DNA from: Robertkochia marina | GTDB lineage: Bacteria; Bacteroidota; Bacteroidia; Flavobacteriales; Flavobacteriaceae | DNA length: 64,000 nt | Assembly (NCBI RefSeq): GCF_004799345.1 | Contig: NZ_SSMC01000002.1 | Span: forward strand, 372,001-436,000 | Direction: 5' to 3' | In this document: piece by piece, positions 34,047 to 43,305 of the stretch | How the letters are laid out: each line of letters begins with the position of its first letter | Numbering within the stretch: the stretch's first letter is position 1 | The notes under the pieces: generated by a model | The model's database searches: none | Told to the model about the DNA's origin: nothing | Seen by the model: the letters and a program-made list of their open reading frames with translations, nothing else | Made by a program: the position numbers and the translations under genes

Positions 34047-35519
34047 TTATTTTGATACGGTTGCTTCCTTTTTGCGGAATATTTTAAAGAGCCCCTTAAA
34101 TTTTTCGATAATGCTTCCTGAATCGAAAACCGCTTTATCAGCTGTAGCTCTGCGGGTAAGCCAGATGCCCAATGGCAGCATGATGACCGTAGAGATCCAT
34201 GAGGCGATCACCGGGTCCATACTTCCGTCTTCGGCATAATTCTTTGTAAAGATCCCAATGAAATAATAGGTTAGGAACAATCCGATGGCTAAAACCATGG
34301 GGAGGCCCAGGCCACCCTTTCTGATGATAGCTCCAAGGGGAGCCCCCACAAAGAATAGAATGAAACAGGCTATAGGAAGGGCATATTTTTGATGCAAAGC
34401 CAGGTAATGTACGTTCAGGAGTTTAATACGACGCTGGATGTCAGGTCGTTTTCCTTCGATAGATCGTCGTGTACTGGCAATATTGTTCTTGGCCATTTCT
34501 GCGATCTGAGATCTTCGCCAGGGGGCATAAAACTCCATGAGTTCGGGAACGCTTTTGCCGGTCGGGTCAATAGTGTCTTTTACAGGTCTTCCGGCATCTT
34601 CGTCCACATAAAGCCTGGAGAACCCGGTTCGGTTAAAAACACTGCTCCCAAAAGAGTTGATCACCTTTCTGTTGTCGTCAAAAAGGGAATCGATCGCCTG
34701 GGTAAGCTCATTAGAATTGAGCATTTTATAGGTATTGTTGATGTTTTCCTTTTCCAGGTCCTGGTTGTTCAGATTTGAAAGGTCAACATTCATGGTATAG
34801 GTGTCAAAATAGGCTTTGGCAAACGGAACCTTTTGACGGTCGGCTATGGTTTTCCCTTGAATGTCTTCGTAGAAATTACCGTCTTTCAGGATCAATTGCA
34901 GGTAGTTGGAGCCCTTTTTACCCACCAGCTCACCTTCTTTAGATTGTATCACCTGGTTGTTTACCCCACCATTGCTAAGCTTGTGAATAACTACTTTTTC
35001 TAAAAGCTGATCATTTTCGCCGTGCTTATTGTCAACCTTTATGTTAATGTCGGTCTCAGGAATATTGTTGAATATCCCCTCGGTAATAGCCAGAGCAGGT
35101 TTTGCCTGGGCAATATTTCTCCGGAGGTTGTAAGACTTTAATTCTGCTTCGGGAATGACACTGTTTGCAAAGAAAAAGGTTCCGATACTGAGTATGGTGA
35201 TAAAAATGATCAGCGATCGCATGGCCCGAAAAAGGGAGATACCCGAAGCCTTCATGGCGGCAAATTCATAATTCTCTGCAAAGGCCCCAAAGGTCATGAT
35301 GCTTGCCAGTAGTACGGTAAGTGGCAATACCATCGGGATAAGGTTAGGGGAGTAGTACAGTAGAAATTTACCGACAATCAAAAGATCGATACCCTTCCCG
35401 GCCCATTCATCTATAAAGAACCAGATGGCCTGGAAAATAAAGATGAGCATCAGGATCACAAAAGAACTGAGGAAGTTGTAAAGAAACCTCGAGAGAATAT
35501 AGCGATCTAAAGTATACAA
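34047..35519 (-). CDS. LptF/LptG family lipopolysaccharide export permease
   Basis: A 490-residue permease of the LPS export ABC transporter. Three N-terminal membrane helices (about 10-125), a long periplasmic beta-jellyroll insert (about 130-370), and three C-terminal helices (IACFILFFVGAPLGAIIRKG onward) match YjgP/YjgQ. The only usable start is TTG at 35519: an in-frame TAG lies two codons upstream, and MYTLDRYILSRFL aligns with family N-termini. It begins 3 bp after the lolA stop. Confidence 0.9.
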   Translation of the reverse strand: MYTLDRYILSRFLYNFLSSFVILMLIFIFQAIWFFIDEWAGKGIDLLIVGKFLLYYSPNLIPMVLPLTVLLASIMTFGAFAENYEFAAMKASGISLFRAMRSLIIFITILSIGTFFFANSVIPEAELKSYNLRRNIAQAKPALAITEGIFNNIPETDINIKVDNKHGENDQLLEKVVIHKLSNGGVNNQVIQSKEGELVGKKGSNYLQLILKDGNFYEDIQGKTIADRQKVPFAKAYFDTYTMNVDLSNLNNQDLEKENINNTYKMLNSNELTQAIDSLFDDNRKVINSFGSSVFNRTGFSRLYVDEDAGRPVKDTIDPTGKSVPELMEFYAPWRRSQIAEMAKNNIASTRRSIEGKRPDIQRRIKLLNVHYLALHQKYALPIACFILFFVGAPLGAIIRKGGLGLPMVLAIGLFLTYYFIGIFTKNYAEDGSMDPVIASWISTVIMLPLGIWLTRRATADKAVFDSGSIIEKFKGLFKIFRKKEATVSK

Positions 35520-35522
35520 AAC

Positions 35523-36167
35523 CTAGTTATTAATGATGTAGTACCCCATTTCTTCATATTTGGGGCGGTCAAAGGTAAATAAGCTTTCGGAAATCGGTTG
35601 ATCGGTTTTAAAAGAATTAACAGTAATGGTGGTTTTCGTTCCGTTAAGACCGACTTCGATCAGGTTGTAAATGTGTTTGGTCTGTGTATCTATTCCTAAC
35701 AGGATCTGCTTGATCTCTGAGGAAGAGTCTATAGGTACTAATTCTACGTATTGAATTTTACGGCCTTTAATATCCTGGGTAATATCCCATTTAAAGTTAT
35801 ACCCATCCTTGTAAAAGGTCAGCATTTTTGAGGGGGTAATGGTTGCTTCCTCCTCGCCGTTGGCGCCTTCAATGACCACCTCTTCATTCTCAGGAATGAT
35901 GGTGTAGGTTTTGCTGCCATCAAAAATTTTGGTAGCTCCCAGGTAATTGAATCGGTATTTTTCTCCCTCCAGGGTAACATCACCACGGGTTTCCTGGTGA
36001 ATATTTTCCTGGGCGTTGTCAAGAACGTATTTAAAGTCTATAAAAACATTGTCGTAACCCTTTACCTTGTTGTATACTTCATCCAGAAGGGCTTTGGCCT
36101 TATCATCACTTTGGGCATTAAGATTCAGGGTGAAGGCAATAACCAGTAAAAAGACAATTTTCTTCAT
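35523..36167 (-). CDS. lolA: LolA-like outer membrane lipoprotein carrier
   Basis: A 214-residue periplasmic chaperone. A signal peptide (KKIVFLLVIAFTLNLNAQ) precedes a LolA-type domain (FKYVLDN...TRGDVTLEGEKYRFNY, then GSKTYTIIPENEEVVI) that carries lipoproteins to the outer membrane. ATG at 36167 gives a clean signal peptide and lies 4 bp after the ftsK stop; the longer frame from 36188 would overlap ftsK. Confidence 0.87.
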   Translation of the reverse strand: MKKIVFLLVIAFTLNLNAQSDDKAKALLDEVYNKVKGYDNVFIDFKYVLDNAQENIHQETRGDVTLEGEKYRFNYLGATKIFDGSKTYTIIPENEEVVIEGANGEEEATITPSKMLTFYKDGYNFKWDITQDIKGRKIQYVELVPIDSSSEIKQILLGIDTQTKHIYNLIEVGLNGTKTTITVNSFKTDQPISESLFTFDRPKYEEMGYYIINN

Positions 36168-36171
36168 AATA

Positions 36172-38616
36172 TCAAATGTTGTTTTCATTATTTAATAATT
36201 CTTCCAGGGCTAACATATCAGAAATTAGTACCTGTCTTGCTTTAGACCCTTCAAACGGACCTACGATACCTGCGGCTTCAAGCTGATCAATGATCCTTCC
36301 GGCGCGGTTGTACCCGAGTTTAAGCTTTCGCTGCAACAGGGAGGTTGATCCTTGCTGGGCAGCCACAATTACTTCTGCGGCTTCCCTGAAAAGGGCATCT
36401 CTTTCTGAGGCATCTATATCAAGTCCTGTGCCAGAATCTTCTCCTACGTATTCAGGCAGGAGGTGGGCTTCCGGATAGGCTCGCTGCCCTCCGATATAAT
36501 CAGTAATCCTCTCTACTTCGGGGGTGTCTACAAAGGCACACTGTAAACGGGTAAGGTCATTCCCCTGGGTGTACAGCATATCACCACGACCAATTAACTG
36601 GTCGGCTCCCGGAGAGTCGAGAATGGTTCTTGAATCGATCTTAGAGGTAACCCGGAAGGCTACCCTGGCCGGGAAGTTGGCCTTGATGATCCCGGTAATT
36701 ACATTCACCGACGGACGCTGGGTGGCAATGATAAGATGGATACCAATGGCCCTTGCCAATTGTGCCAATCGGGCAATTGGGGTCTCTACCTCTTTTCCTG
36801 CCGTCATGATCAGATCGGCAAACTCATCAATAACCAATACGATATAGGGTAAGAACTGATGTCCGTCGTTCGGATTGAGCTTACGCTCTTTAAACTTTGC
36901 GTTGTATTCCTTGATGTTTCTTACCATGGCATTCTTAAGCAGCTCGTAGCGGTTATCCATCTCGATACACAGGGAATTCAGGGTGTTGATCACCTTGGTG
37001 TTATCGGTAATGATGGCCTCCTCACTGTCTGGTAATTTGGCGAGGAAATGACGCTCGATCTTATTGAACAGCGTAAGTTCTACCTTTTTCGGGTCAACCA
37101 GTACAAATTTAACCTCTGCCGGATGCTTTTTGTAAAGCAGGGAGGTAAGAATAGCATTCAATCCTACCGATTTACCCTGACCGGTTGCACCGGCCATCAA
37201 CAGGTGAGGCATCTTAGCGAGGTCGACCACGAAGGTTTCATTACTGATGGTTTTACCAAACGCAATGGGTAATTCCATTTCTGCATTGTGGAATCGTTTG
37301 GAGGCGATCACCGAACGCATGGATACAACAGCTGCCTTTTTATTAGGCACCTCAATACCAATGGTACCCTTACCCGGTATGGGGGCAATGATCCTGATGC
37401 CCAAAGCTGATAATGAGAGTGCGATATCATCTTCAAGGTTTTTGATCTTTGAGATTCGGATTCCCGCAGCGGGTACGATCTCATAAAGGGTTACAGTTGG
37501 CCCGATAGTAGCCTTAATCTGGGAGATCTCAATTTTGTAATTACGAAGGGTGTCAACAATACGATCCTTATTTTCTTCCAGTTCCTGTTGATCAATGGTA
37601 ATACTTCCGGCTCCATAATCTTTCAGAAGGTCCAGGATAGGGAATTTGTAATTGCTCAAATTAAGCTTAGGATCAAATTCTCCGAAGTCGCTCACCAGTT
37701 TTTCGGCAAGAAGATCTGTTTCTTCCTTTTCTTCCGTAATACTTTCCACCTGTATGGTTAAACTGTCTTCTTCTGAACTGCTTGAAGGAGTCGATTGGGT
37801 TGATCTTGATTGTTCTTCCTGTTCAAGTTTAACCTCGAAGGAATTCTCAAGGGCAATATCATCCAGCGGAGAAGGAGTATTTCCTTTTATGCTTTCTTCT
37901 TCTGCAGTACTATTATTACCGTCAATATCCAGGTTGTTTTCATGATCTTCGTCATCAGAGTGGTTGTCTGTTTCTGCAACAGCCTCTTGCTGATGGTTGT
38001 TACTTGATAGTGATGATCGTATTTCTCTGCCGGTACTGCGAAAGGCCATGGCGATCTTTTCAGGAGTAAGTTTTAATCTTAGAACAGAGTAGCTGATAAA
38101 AACAAAGAGAAGGAGAAGGGCGATACCTATATTTCCGATATAGTCCTTCAGAAAATCATTCATCTCAAATCCGACTGTACCTCCCAGTAGTGGAGCGCTT
38201 TGTGCAAAGAATCCCATAAAAATGGAGATCCACATAATAACCACAAGCCCCCAAAACCAACGATCGGTTAATTTTTTTGTACCAATGTTTAAAAAGAGGT
38301 AAAGCCCGGTTTGAAAAAGCAAGGCCAGAAAAATAAATGAAGCTACCCCGAAGCCTTCATAGATAAAAAAGTGACTGATGGAGGCCCCAAATTTATTAAG
38401 CCAGTTTTTGGCTTCCAGTTCCCTGTTCCCGAATTCGCTCAAAAGGCTTTGATCTTCCTGCCAGGTACTGAAAAAAGACACGAACGCTATAAAACATCCT
38501 ATGCTGAAGAGCATAAGAAGGCTGCCCAAAATGATCTTCTGTTGGTGTGAAAGCTTAAATTTGGGTTTAGCGCTGCCACTGCTGGCGTTATTTTTTTTGG
38601 TCTTTTTACGGGCCAT
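36172..38616 (-). CDS. ftsK: DNA translocase FtsK/SpoIIIE
   Basis: An 814-residue septal DNA pump. Four membrane helices occupy about residues 25-190, followed by a short acidic, Ser/Glu-rich linker (about 205-310). The motor has Walker A GATGQGKSVGLNAIL and Walker B YIVLVIDEFADL. The C-terminal winged-helix gamma domain (LLQRKLKLGYNRAGRIIDQL) reads KOPS-type sites. The linker is much shorter than in E. coli, as usual for the phylum. ATG at 38616 is preferred to 38622. Confidence 0.96.
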   Translation of the reverse strand: MARKKTKKNNASSGSAKPKFKLSHQQKIILGSLLMLFSIGCFIAFVSFFSTWQEDQSLLSEFGNRELEAKNWLNKFGASISHFFIYEGFGVASFIFLALLFQTGLYLFLNIGTKKLTDRWFWGLVVIMWISIFMGFFAQSAPLLGGTVGFEMNDFLKDYIGNIGIALLLLFVFISYSVLRLKLTPEKIAMAFRSTGREIRSSLSSNNHQQEAVAETDNHSDDEDHENNLDIDGNNSTAEEESIKGNTPSPLDDIALENSFEVKLEQEEQSRSTQSTPSSSSEEDSLTIQVESITEEKEETDLLAEKLVSDFGEFDPKLNLSNYKFPILDLLKDYGAGSITIDQQELEENKDRIVDTLRNYKIEISQIKATIGPTVTLYEIVPAAGIRISKIKNLEDDIALSLSALGIRIIAPIPGKGTIGIEVPNKKAAVVSMRSVIASKRFHNAEMELPIAFGKTISNETFVVDLAKMPHLLMAGATGQGKSVGLNAILTSLLYKKHPAEVKFVLVDPKKVELTLFNKIERHFLAKLPDSEEAIITDNTKVINTLNSLCIEMDNRYELLKNAMVRNIKEYNAKFKERKLNPNDGHQFLPYIVLVIDEFADLIMTAGKEVETPIARLAQLARAIGIHLIIATQRPSVNVITGIIKANFPARVAFRVTSKIDSRTILDSPGADQLIGRGDMLYTQGNDLTRLQCAFVDTPEVERITDYIGGQRAYPEAHLLPEYVGEDSGTGLDIDASERDALFREAAEVIVAAQQGSTSLLQRKLKLGYNRAGRIIDQLEAAGIVGPFEGSKARQVLISDMLALEELLNNENNI

Positions 38617-38677
38617 TAGCATGGATAGGTTTAAAGCAAAAGTACAAATTACAAAAGAACGGTTTCCACTTATGTTT

Positions 38678-39037
38678 TTAAAATATTTTGGGGATATAAA
38701 TGATAAGTCCTACAATGATGGCCCCAAAGGCAGCAAAACTAACAGCCCCTGCTGCGATATCTTTAATAAAACCGATCTTAGGATGGTGGTCCGGATGAAT
38801 GAAATCGGCGATCTCTTCAATGGCGGTATTAAAACCTTCTGCCGACATGACCAGGGTAATGCAAAGGACTTGCAGGCACCACTCGGTGATGCTAAGGTTA
38901 TAAATAAAACCAAGAACGGTTACCAGAACTGCAATTCCCGCCTGAACCTGTATGCTGGGTTCTTTGCGAAGCAAAAGATATGCCCCCTTGGAGGCATATC
39001 CTATACTTCGAATTCTTTTTTTTACAAAATCGCTCAT
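38678..39037 (-). CDS. dgkA: Diacylglycerol kinase-like (undecaprenol kinase type) protein
   Basis: A 119-residue membrane kinase with three hydrophobic helices. The family motif MSAEGFNTAIEEIADFI with catalytic Glu and the KDIAAGAVSFAA segment are present. In Gram-positive and Bacteroidetes genomes this type often phosphorylates undecaprenol. It begins 3 bp downstream of the tpx stop, so the two are co-transcribed. Confidence 0.92.
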   Translation of the reverse strand: MSDFVKKRIRSIGYASKGAYLLLRKEPSIQVQAGIAVLVTVLGFIYNLSITEWCLQVLCITLVMSAEGFNTAIEEIADFIHPDHHPKIGFIKDIAAGAVSFAAFGAIIVGLIIYIPKIF

Positions 39038-39040
39038 TAA

Positions 39041-39538
39041 CTATAGTACTGATAAGGCTGCGTTATAGTCGGGTTCATCAACGATCTCAGCTACCTGCTG
39101 GGCATGCTTGACTATACCGTTTTCATCTATGACCATGACCACCCGGCTCAACAGTCCTTCCAACGGACCATCGGTGAACTCCAGGCCGTAGGTCTTTCCG
39201 AAGTTACGGTCGCGGGTATCGGCAAGATTTACAACATTCTTTAAGCCTTCGGCTCCGCAGAACCGCGTTTGCGCAAACGGCAGATCTCTGGAGATGCACA
39301 ATACGGTGGTATTATCAAGGCCGGAAGCTTTTTCATTGAAGGTGCGTACACTCTGTGCACATGTATCAGTGTCTACACTGGGAAAGATGTTCAATATAAC
39401 ACGTTGCCCTTTAAAATCTGCCAGGGTTTTAGCAGACAGGTCAGCTGCTACCAATGAAAAATCGGGTGCCGGTTGGCCTACTTCCGGTAATTGGCCTGAG
39501 GTGTGAAATTCGTTTCCTTTTAATGTTACTGTTGCCAT
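39041..39538 (-). CDS. tpx: Thiol peroxidase Tpx
   Basis: A 165-residue atypical 2-Cys peroxiredoxin that reduces peroxides using thioredoxin. Peroxidatic Cys in SVDTDTCAQSVRTFN and resolving Cys in FAQTRFCGAEGLKN are at the family's positions; the N-terminal KGNEFHTSGQLPEVG is typical. It is followed by dgkA. Confidence 0.95.
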   Translation of the reverse strand: MATVTLKGNEFHTSGQLPEVGQPAPDFSLVAADLSAKTLADFKGQRVILNIFPSVDTDTCAQSVRTFNEKASGLDNTTVLCISRDLPFAQTRFCGAEGLKNVVNLADTRDRNFGKTYGLEFTDGPLEGLLSRVVMVIDENGIVKHAQQVAEIVDEPDYNAALSVL

Positions 39539-39579
39539 AGTTGGATTACTTTTTTTACTAAGGTAAAAAAAGTAATGCA

Positions 39580-39606
39580 GTTATACGGTTATGCCGTTAT
39601 GCGGTT
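39580..39606. repeat. GGTTATGC-type octamer repeat, left flank of four-helix gene
   Basis: Short tandem GTTATACG-GTTATGCC-GTTATGCG-GTTA units. An inverted copy (AACGGCATAACCGCATAACC) lies at 40054-40075 on the other side of the gene. The same unit forms a longer array at 49791-49945. Confidence 0.75.
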
Positions 39607-39693
39607 AAGCAGATTAGAATAATTTTGGTCAGGAAAACTCTATAATTGTTAAATGTAGAAAATTTACTATATTTAATAATTCATATAAGGGGT

Positions 39694-40041
39694 ATGATAC
39701 ATAAGGATTTACATGTGTGGCAACGTAGTATGGATCTGGCCACCAAGATTTATCAATTGGTTGAGGATTTGCCAAAAAACAATGGTTTTGTTCTAAAGCA
39801 GCAGTTACAAAAAACTGCACTATCGGTTCCTTCAAATATTGCCGAAGGTGCCGGTCGAACTACTCAAAAGGAATTATTACGCTTTTTGGATATAGCCAAC
39901 GGTTCTTTAACGGAACTGGAGACCCAATTGATCTTAGTGAATAATCTAAAATATTCTGATACTTCTAAATTAATAGATGAAGATATTACCGTTATCAGAA
40001 AGATGTTATACAAACTAAAACGATCTATACGGAAAGAATAG
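39694..40041 (+). CDS. Four-helix bundle protein (S23/23S rRNA intervening-sequence family)
   Basis: A 115-residue cytoplasmic protein of the S23 four-helix bundle family: HKDLHVWQRSMDLATKIYQL, the conserved LSVPSNIAEGAGRTTQKELL motif, and SLTELETQL. Family members were first seen in 23S rRNA insertions of Leptospira but are common single genes in Bacteroidetes; no activity is established. ATG at 39694 aligns with the family start. It is flanked by inverted GGTTATGC-type repeats and stands alone in an otherwise minus-strand region, suggesting it moves as a small cassette. Confidence 0.88.
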   Translation: MIHKDLHVWQRSMDLATKIYQLVEDLPKNNGFVLKQQLQKTALSVPSNIAEGAGRTTQKELLRFLDIANGSLTELETQLILVNNLKYSDTSKLIDEDITVIRKMLYKLKRSIRKE

Positions 40042-40053
40042 AATTTTCACTGA

Positions 40054-40079
40054 ATAACGGCATAACCGCATAACCTTAT
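40054..40079. repeat. GGTTATGC-type octamer repeat, right flank of four-helix gene
   Basis: Inverted copy (AACGGCATAACCGCATAACC) of the repeat at 39580-39606, starting 12 bp after the four-helix stop codon. Confidence 0.75.
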
Positions 40080-40085
40080 AACAAG

Positions 40086-40112
40086 AAAACCCCTCCACAA
40101 GGAGGGGTTTTT
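40086..40112. terminator. Bidirectional terminator
   Basis: Eleven-base-pair stem AAAACCCCTCC / GGAGGGGTTTT with ACAA loop, between convergent genes, T-runs on both sides. Confidence 0.88.
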
Positions 40113-40141
40113 CGCAATTTTTTCCCATCATTACGGGCAGG

Positions 40142-40405
40142 TTACTCCTTATCTATAGAGCCCATTACCCGTTGCATGAAAGCGTTGAGCGCTTTCTTTT
40201 GGTCCATATTTTCTTCGCGGATCATCTTATGCACTTCAATGGCCCCGTACATATTAGAGAGCAGTTCTCCAATAACGTCCAATTCCTCGTCTTTGAGGGA
40301 GGGGACTTCGGTGATCGCCTCGAGGGTATCGATGGCTTCCAGTACATAGTCCTGATCATTTTCGGCGATGAAACCTGTAAGTTGTTTAATTACTGGTAAT
40401 TTCAT
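40142..40405 (-). CDS. Small conserved protein of Flavobacteriia (DUF6952-like)
   Basis: An 87-residue acidic helical protein (KLPVIKQLTGFIAENDQDYV, VIGELLSNMYGAIEVHKMI). It overlaps the upstream thioredoxin-like gene by 20 bp and is third in an operon with peroxiredoxin and thioredoxin, a recurrent arrangement in Flavobacteriaceae. No function is known; a redox or peroxide-response role is suggested only by the operon. Confidence 0.75.
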   Translation of the reverse strand: MKLPVIKQLTGFIAENDQDYVLEAIDTLEAITEVPSLKDEELDVIGELLSNMYGAIEVHKMIREENMDQKKALNAFMQRVMGSIDKE

Positions 40406-40700
40406 CGATAAGCGATTTTAGGATCTCAGTCTTATTCGTCTGAACCTGGTTGGAAACCTTTCCGTTTTTGAAAGACGCAAACGTTGGAAGGTTATCTACC
40501 TTAGCCAGTTTACGCGATTCAGGAAATTTCTCTGCATCAGCGATCACGAAAAGGGTGTCTTCATGATCTCTGGAGAATTTTTTGAACTTAGGTTTCATAA
40601 TGCGACAGTTACCACACCATCCGGCAGAGTATTGTACCACCACATTTGGGTTTTCTTCAATAAGTTCAGACAGGTTATCCTTTTCTAGTTCTAACAACAT
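40386..40700 (-). CDS. Thioredoxin family protein
   Basis: A 104-residue thioredoxin with active site SAGWCGNCRIMKP (CxxC) and the cis-Pro loop VDNLPTFASFKNG. No signal peptide, so cytoplasmic. It starts 6 bp after the peroxiredoxin stop and is probably the reductant of that enzyme. Confidence 0.92.
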   Translation of the reverse strand: MLLELEKDNLSELIEENPNVVVQYSAGWCGNCRIMKPKFKKFSRDHEDTLFVIADAEKFPESRKLAKVDNLPTFASFKNGKVSNQVQTNKTEILKSLIDEITSN

Positions 40701-40706
40701 GACGTC

Positions 40707-41345
40707 TTAGTTTAAGCTTAGGTATTCTGCTACTCCGGTTCTGTCGGCAGTCATAGCCTGCTTTCCTTCTTCCCAGTTTGCAGGACAAACCTCACCGTTT
40801 TTCTGCACGTGAGCGTAAGCATCAATAAGTCTCATGAACTCATTTACATTACGTCCAACAGGCATATGGTTAATTCCTTCGTGGAATACAGTTCCTTCTT
40901 CATCAATAAGGTAAGTAGCTCTGTAGGTCACGTTGTCACCTTCAAGCATATACGTTCCGGTTTCCTCGTTGAAGGTCTCGGTCTGAGCATCAAGAATACC
41001 AAGGATGTTAGCAAGGTTTCTGTTGCTGTCGGCCAATAGTGGGTAGGTTACACCTTCAATTCCACCGTCATCTTTTTTAGTATTTAACCAGGCAAAGTGC
41101 ACTTCTGCAGTATCGCAGGAAGCCCCGATAACCATAGTGTTTCTTTTTTCAAATTCTTCAAGAGCAGCCTGGAATGCGTGAAGTTCTGTAGGGCAAACAA
41201 AAGTAAAGTCTTTTGGATACCAGAAAAGAAGTACTTTTTTGTTGTTCTTCTTGGCTTCTTCCAGCACGTTGATCTGGAAAGTATCGCCCATTTCATTCAT
41301 AGCGTTCACAGCTACATTTGGGAATTTTTTACCTACTAGGGTCAT
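40707..41345 (-). CDS. Peroxiredoxin (AhpC/Prx type)
   Basis: A 212-residue typical 2-Cys peroxiredoxin. Peroxidatic Cys is in DFTFVCPTELHAF and resolving Cys in NGEVCPANW. It detoxifies hydrogen and organic peroxides. ATG at 41345 (MTLVGKKFPN) matches family N-termini; an upstream start would add 19 unconserved residues. First gene of the redox operon. Confidence 0.95.
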   Translation of the reverse strand: MTLVGKKFPNVAVNAMNEMGDTFQINVLEEAKKNNKKVLLFWYPKDFTFVCPTELHAFQAALEEFEKRNTMVIGASCDTAEVHFAWLNTKKDDGGIEGVTYPLLADSNRNLANILGILDAQTETFNEETGTYMLEGDNVTYRATYLIDEEGTVFHEGINHMPVGRNVNEFMRLIDAYAHVQKNGEVCPANWEEGKQAMTADRTGVAEYLSLN

Positions 41346-41548
41346 ATATTCAAGTTTTAGTTTTATTAAACAACAGGGCAAAAATAAACCTATTTCTGAC
41401 AATTATCCACAGGCAAAAATTGTAATAACCTATGCGCGGATAACCGTTAAAAATGGCATTCATAAACCCGGTATTTTTTTGCGGATTTGTGAATTTATAG
41501 TCTGTTGAAATGAGAAACTGACAGAATTAGCGTTAAAACAAAAGAATG

Positions 41549-43000
41549 TTATTTCCCGGCCAGCCTTTTAATTTTAATGTTGAGGGCAGCGTAGGCCAGG
41601 GTCATGAACGGACTTAAATAATTAAAGAAGGCATAACCAAGGTAGGCTGTGGTATCAACTCCCAAAACTCCACTTTGATAGGCACCGCAGGTATTCCATG
41701 GTACCAATACGGAAGTAACCGTTCCTGAATCTTCCAGGGTACGACTCAGGTTTTCAGGAGCAAGGCCTTTTTCTTTATAAGCCTTGGCATACATTTTACC
41801 CGGTACTACAATAGCCAGGTATTGGTCTGATGCTGTTACATTAATGGCCAGGCAGCTTGCCACGGTACTTGCAAATAGTCCGAATACAGAATTAAAGGCT
41901 TTCAACAGGGCACCACTGATCCTGGAGAGGGCTCCTATGGCATCCATGATACCTCCAAAGACCATGGCACAGAGTATAAGCCAGATGGTACCGAGCATGC
42001 CGTACATACCTCCTGAAGAGAAGAGGTCGTTTAGCTTTTCGTTACTGGTCTCAACAGCGGTGTCTACAGTAATCGCATCCATGACCCCGCGATAGGCTGT
42101 AATAAAGTTCAATTGAGAAGCTCCGGTGATGCCTAATAAAACTTCAGGTTGAAAGATCACGGCAAAAGCAGCACCCAACAGGGTACCAAATAACAGGGCT
42201 ACCAGGGGAGAGGTCTTGCGTACGATCATAAAGATCACGGCAGCAGGCACCAGGAATAATACAGGACTGATATAAAAAGACTCTTCAATGGCCTTCAACA
42301 GGTTGGAGGTGTCTGGGGCCGAGGTGGTTTCCAGGTTTAATCCGATGATCGTAAATATGATCAGGGTGATCACAACGGTTGGTACTGTGGTCAGGGCCAT
42401 ATACCTGATGTGGGTAAACAGGTCGGTTCCGGCCATGGCAGGGGCCAGGTTGGTCGTATCGCTCAGGGGAGACATTTTATCACCAAAGTAAGCTCCCGAG
42501 ATCACGGCACCGGCGGTCATTCCGGCACTGATACCGAGGGCATCACCAATACCCACCAGGGCAATACCTACGGTGGCAGAAGTGGTCCAGCTGGACCCGG
42601 TGGCTATAGAGATCACGGCACAAATAATAACACTGGCCGCCAGGAAAAAGGTCGGATTCAGGATCTGCAACCCGTAGTAGATCATAGAGGGTATTACCCC
42701 GCTGATCAGCCACGTACCGGCCAGTGATCCGACAAAAAGCAGAATAAGAATGGCACCCGCGGTTGATTTAACGTTGTTGGCAACCTCCTCCAGCATATCG
42801 TCAATACTTACCTTGTTTCGTAATCCTACCATGGCTGCAACAGCGCCGCCGATGAGCAGGATGAATTGGTTGGAACCACTCAGGGCATCATCACCATATA
42901 CATAAACATTAAATGCCAACAGGGCTACCAATACAAAAACGGGGAGCAGTGCCTCCCAGATATTCAACTCCTTATTCTGGTTAATTTTCGTTTCTTCCAT
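41549..43000 (-). CDS. nhaC: NhaC-type Na+/H+ antiporter
   Basis: A 483-residue inner-membrane antiporter with about 11-12 helices. The family pattern TGSSWTTSATVGIALVGIGD, GAYFGDKMSPLSDTTNLAPA, and a C-terminal SLAINVTASDQYLAIVVPGK-type segment are visible. It exchanges sodium for protons, consistent with a marine host. Single gene, with a 300-bp gap upstream. Confidence 0.93.
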   Translation of the reverse strand: MEETKINQNKELNIWEALLPVFVLVALLAFNVYVYGDDALSGSNQFILLIGGAVAAMVGLRNKVSIDDMLEEVANNVKSTAGAILILLFVGSLAGTWLISGVIPSMIYYGLQILNPTFFLAASVIICAVISIATGSSWTTSATVGIALVGIGDALGISAGMTAGAVISGAYFGDKMSPLSDTTNLAPAMAGTDLFTHIRYMALTTVPTVVITLIIFTIIGLNLETTSAPDTSNLLKAIEESFYISPVLFLVPAAVIFMIVRKTSPLVALLFGTLLGAAFAVIFQPEVLLGITGASQLNFITAYRGVMDAITVDTAVETSNEKLNDLFSSGGMYGMLGTIWLILCAMVFGGIMDAIGALSRISGALLKAFNSVFGLFASTVASCLAINVTASDQYLAIVVPGKMYAKAYKEKGLAPENLSRTLEDSGTVTSVLVPWNTCGAYQSGVLGVDTTAYLGYAFFNYLSPFMTLAYAALNIKIKRLAGK

Positions 43001-43256
43001 AGAATTCCGGTAAGATGATCTGGCTTTAGATTTTAAAAATGAAGCGTAATGTTACGATTTTAACCCATGGTAAGCAAATTCAATTTTTGTTGCATTTTTA
43101 AGGGATGAACGATCAATGATCTCATTTTCACACTCATAGATCTTTGAAGAGAGTAAGGCGAAATCGAATTAAAACTGAAAAACCTCCGTTTTTATCTGTT
43201 CTTGTTGGGCTGTGTTAATAAATCTCCTACTTTTAATTCACTAATATCTTCAAGGA

Positions 43257-43293
43257 ATGAAACGAATTTTAGTTACCGGAGGGGCCGGGTTTA
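43257..43293 (+). repeat. Truncated first copy of the uxs gene start
   Basis: Reads [12 protein letters not shown] and then a stop, matching the true start of the downstream gene ([12 protein letters not shown]). About 30 of the 36 bases are identical in an unbroken block, with differences only near the third to fourth codons. It marks the left junction of the GIY-YIG insertion. Confidence 0.85.
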
Positions 43294-43305
43294 ACCCGTG
43301 AAATA

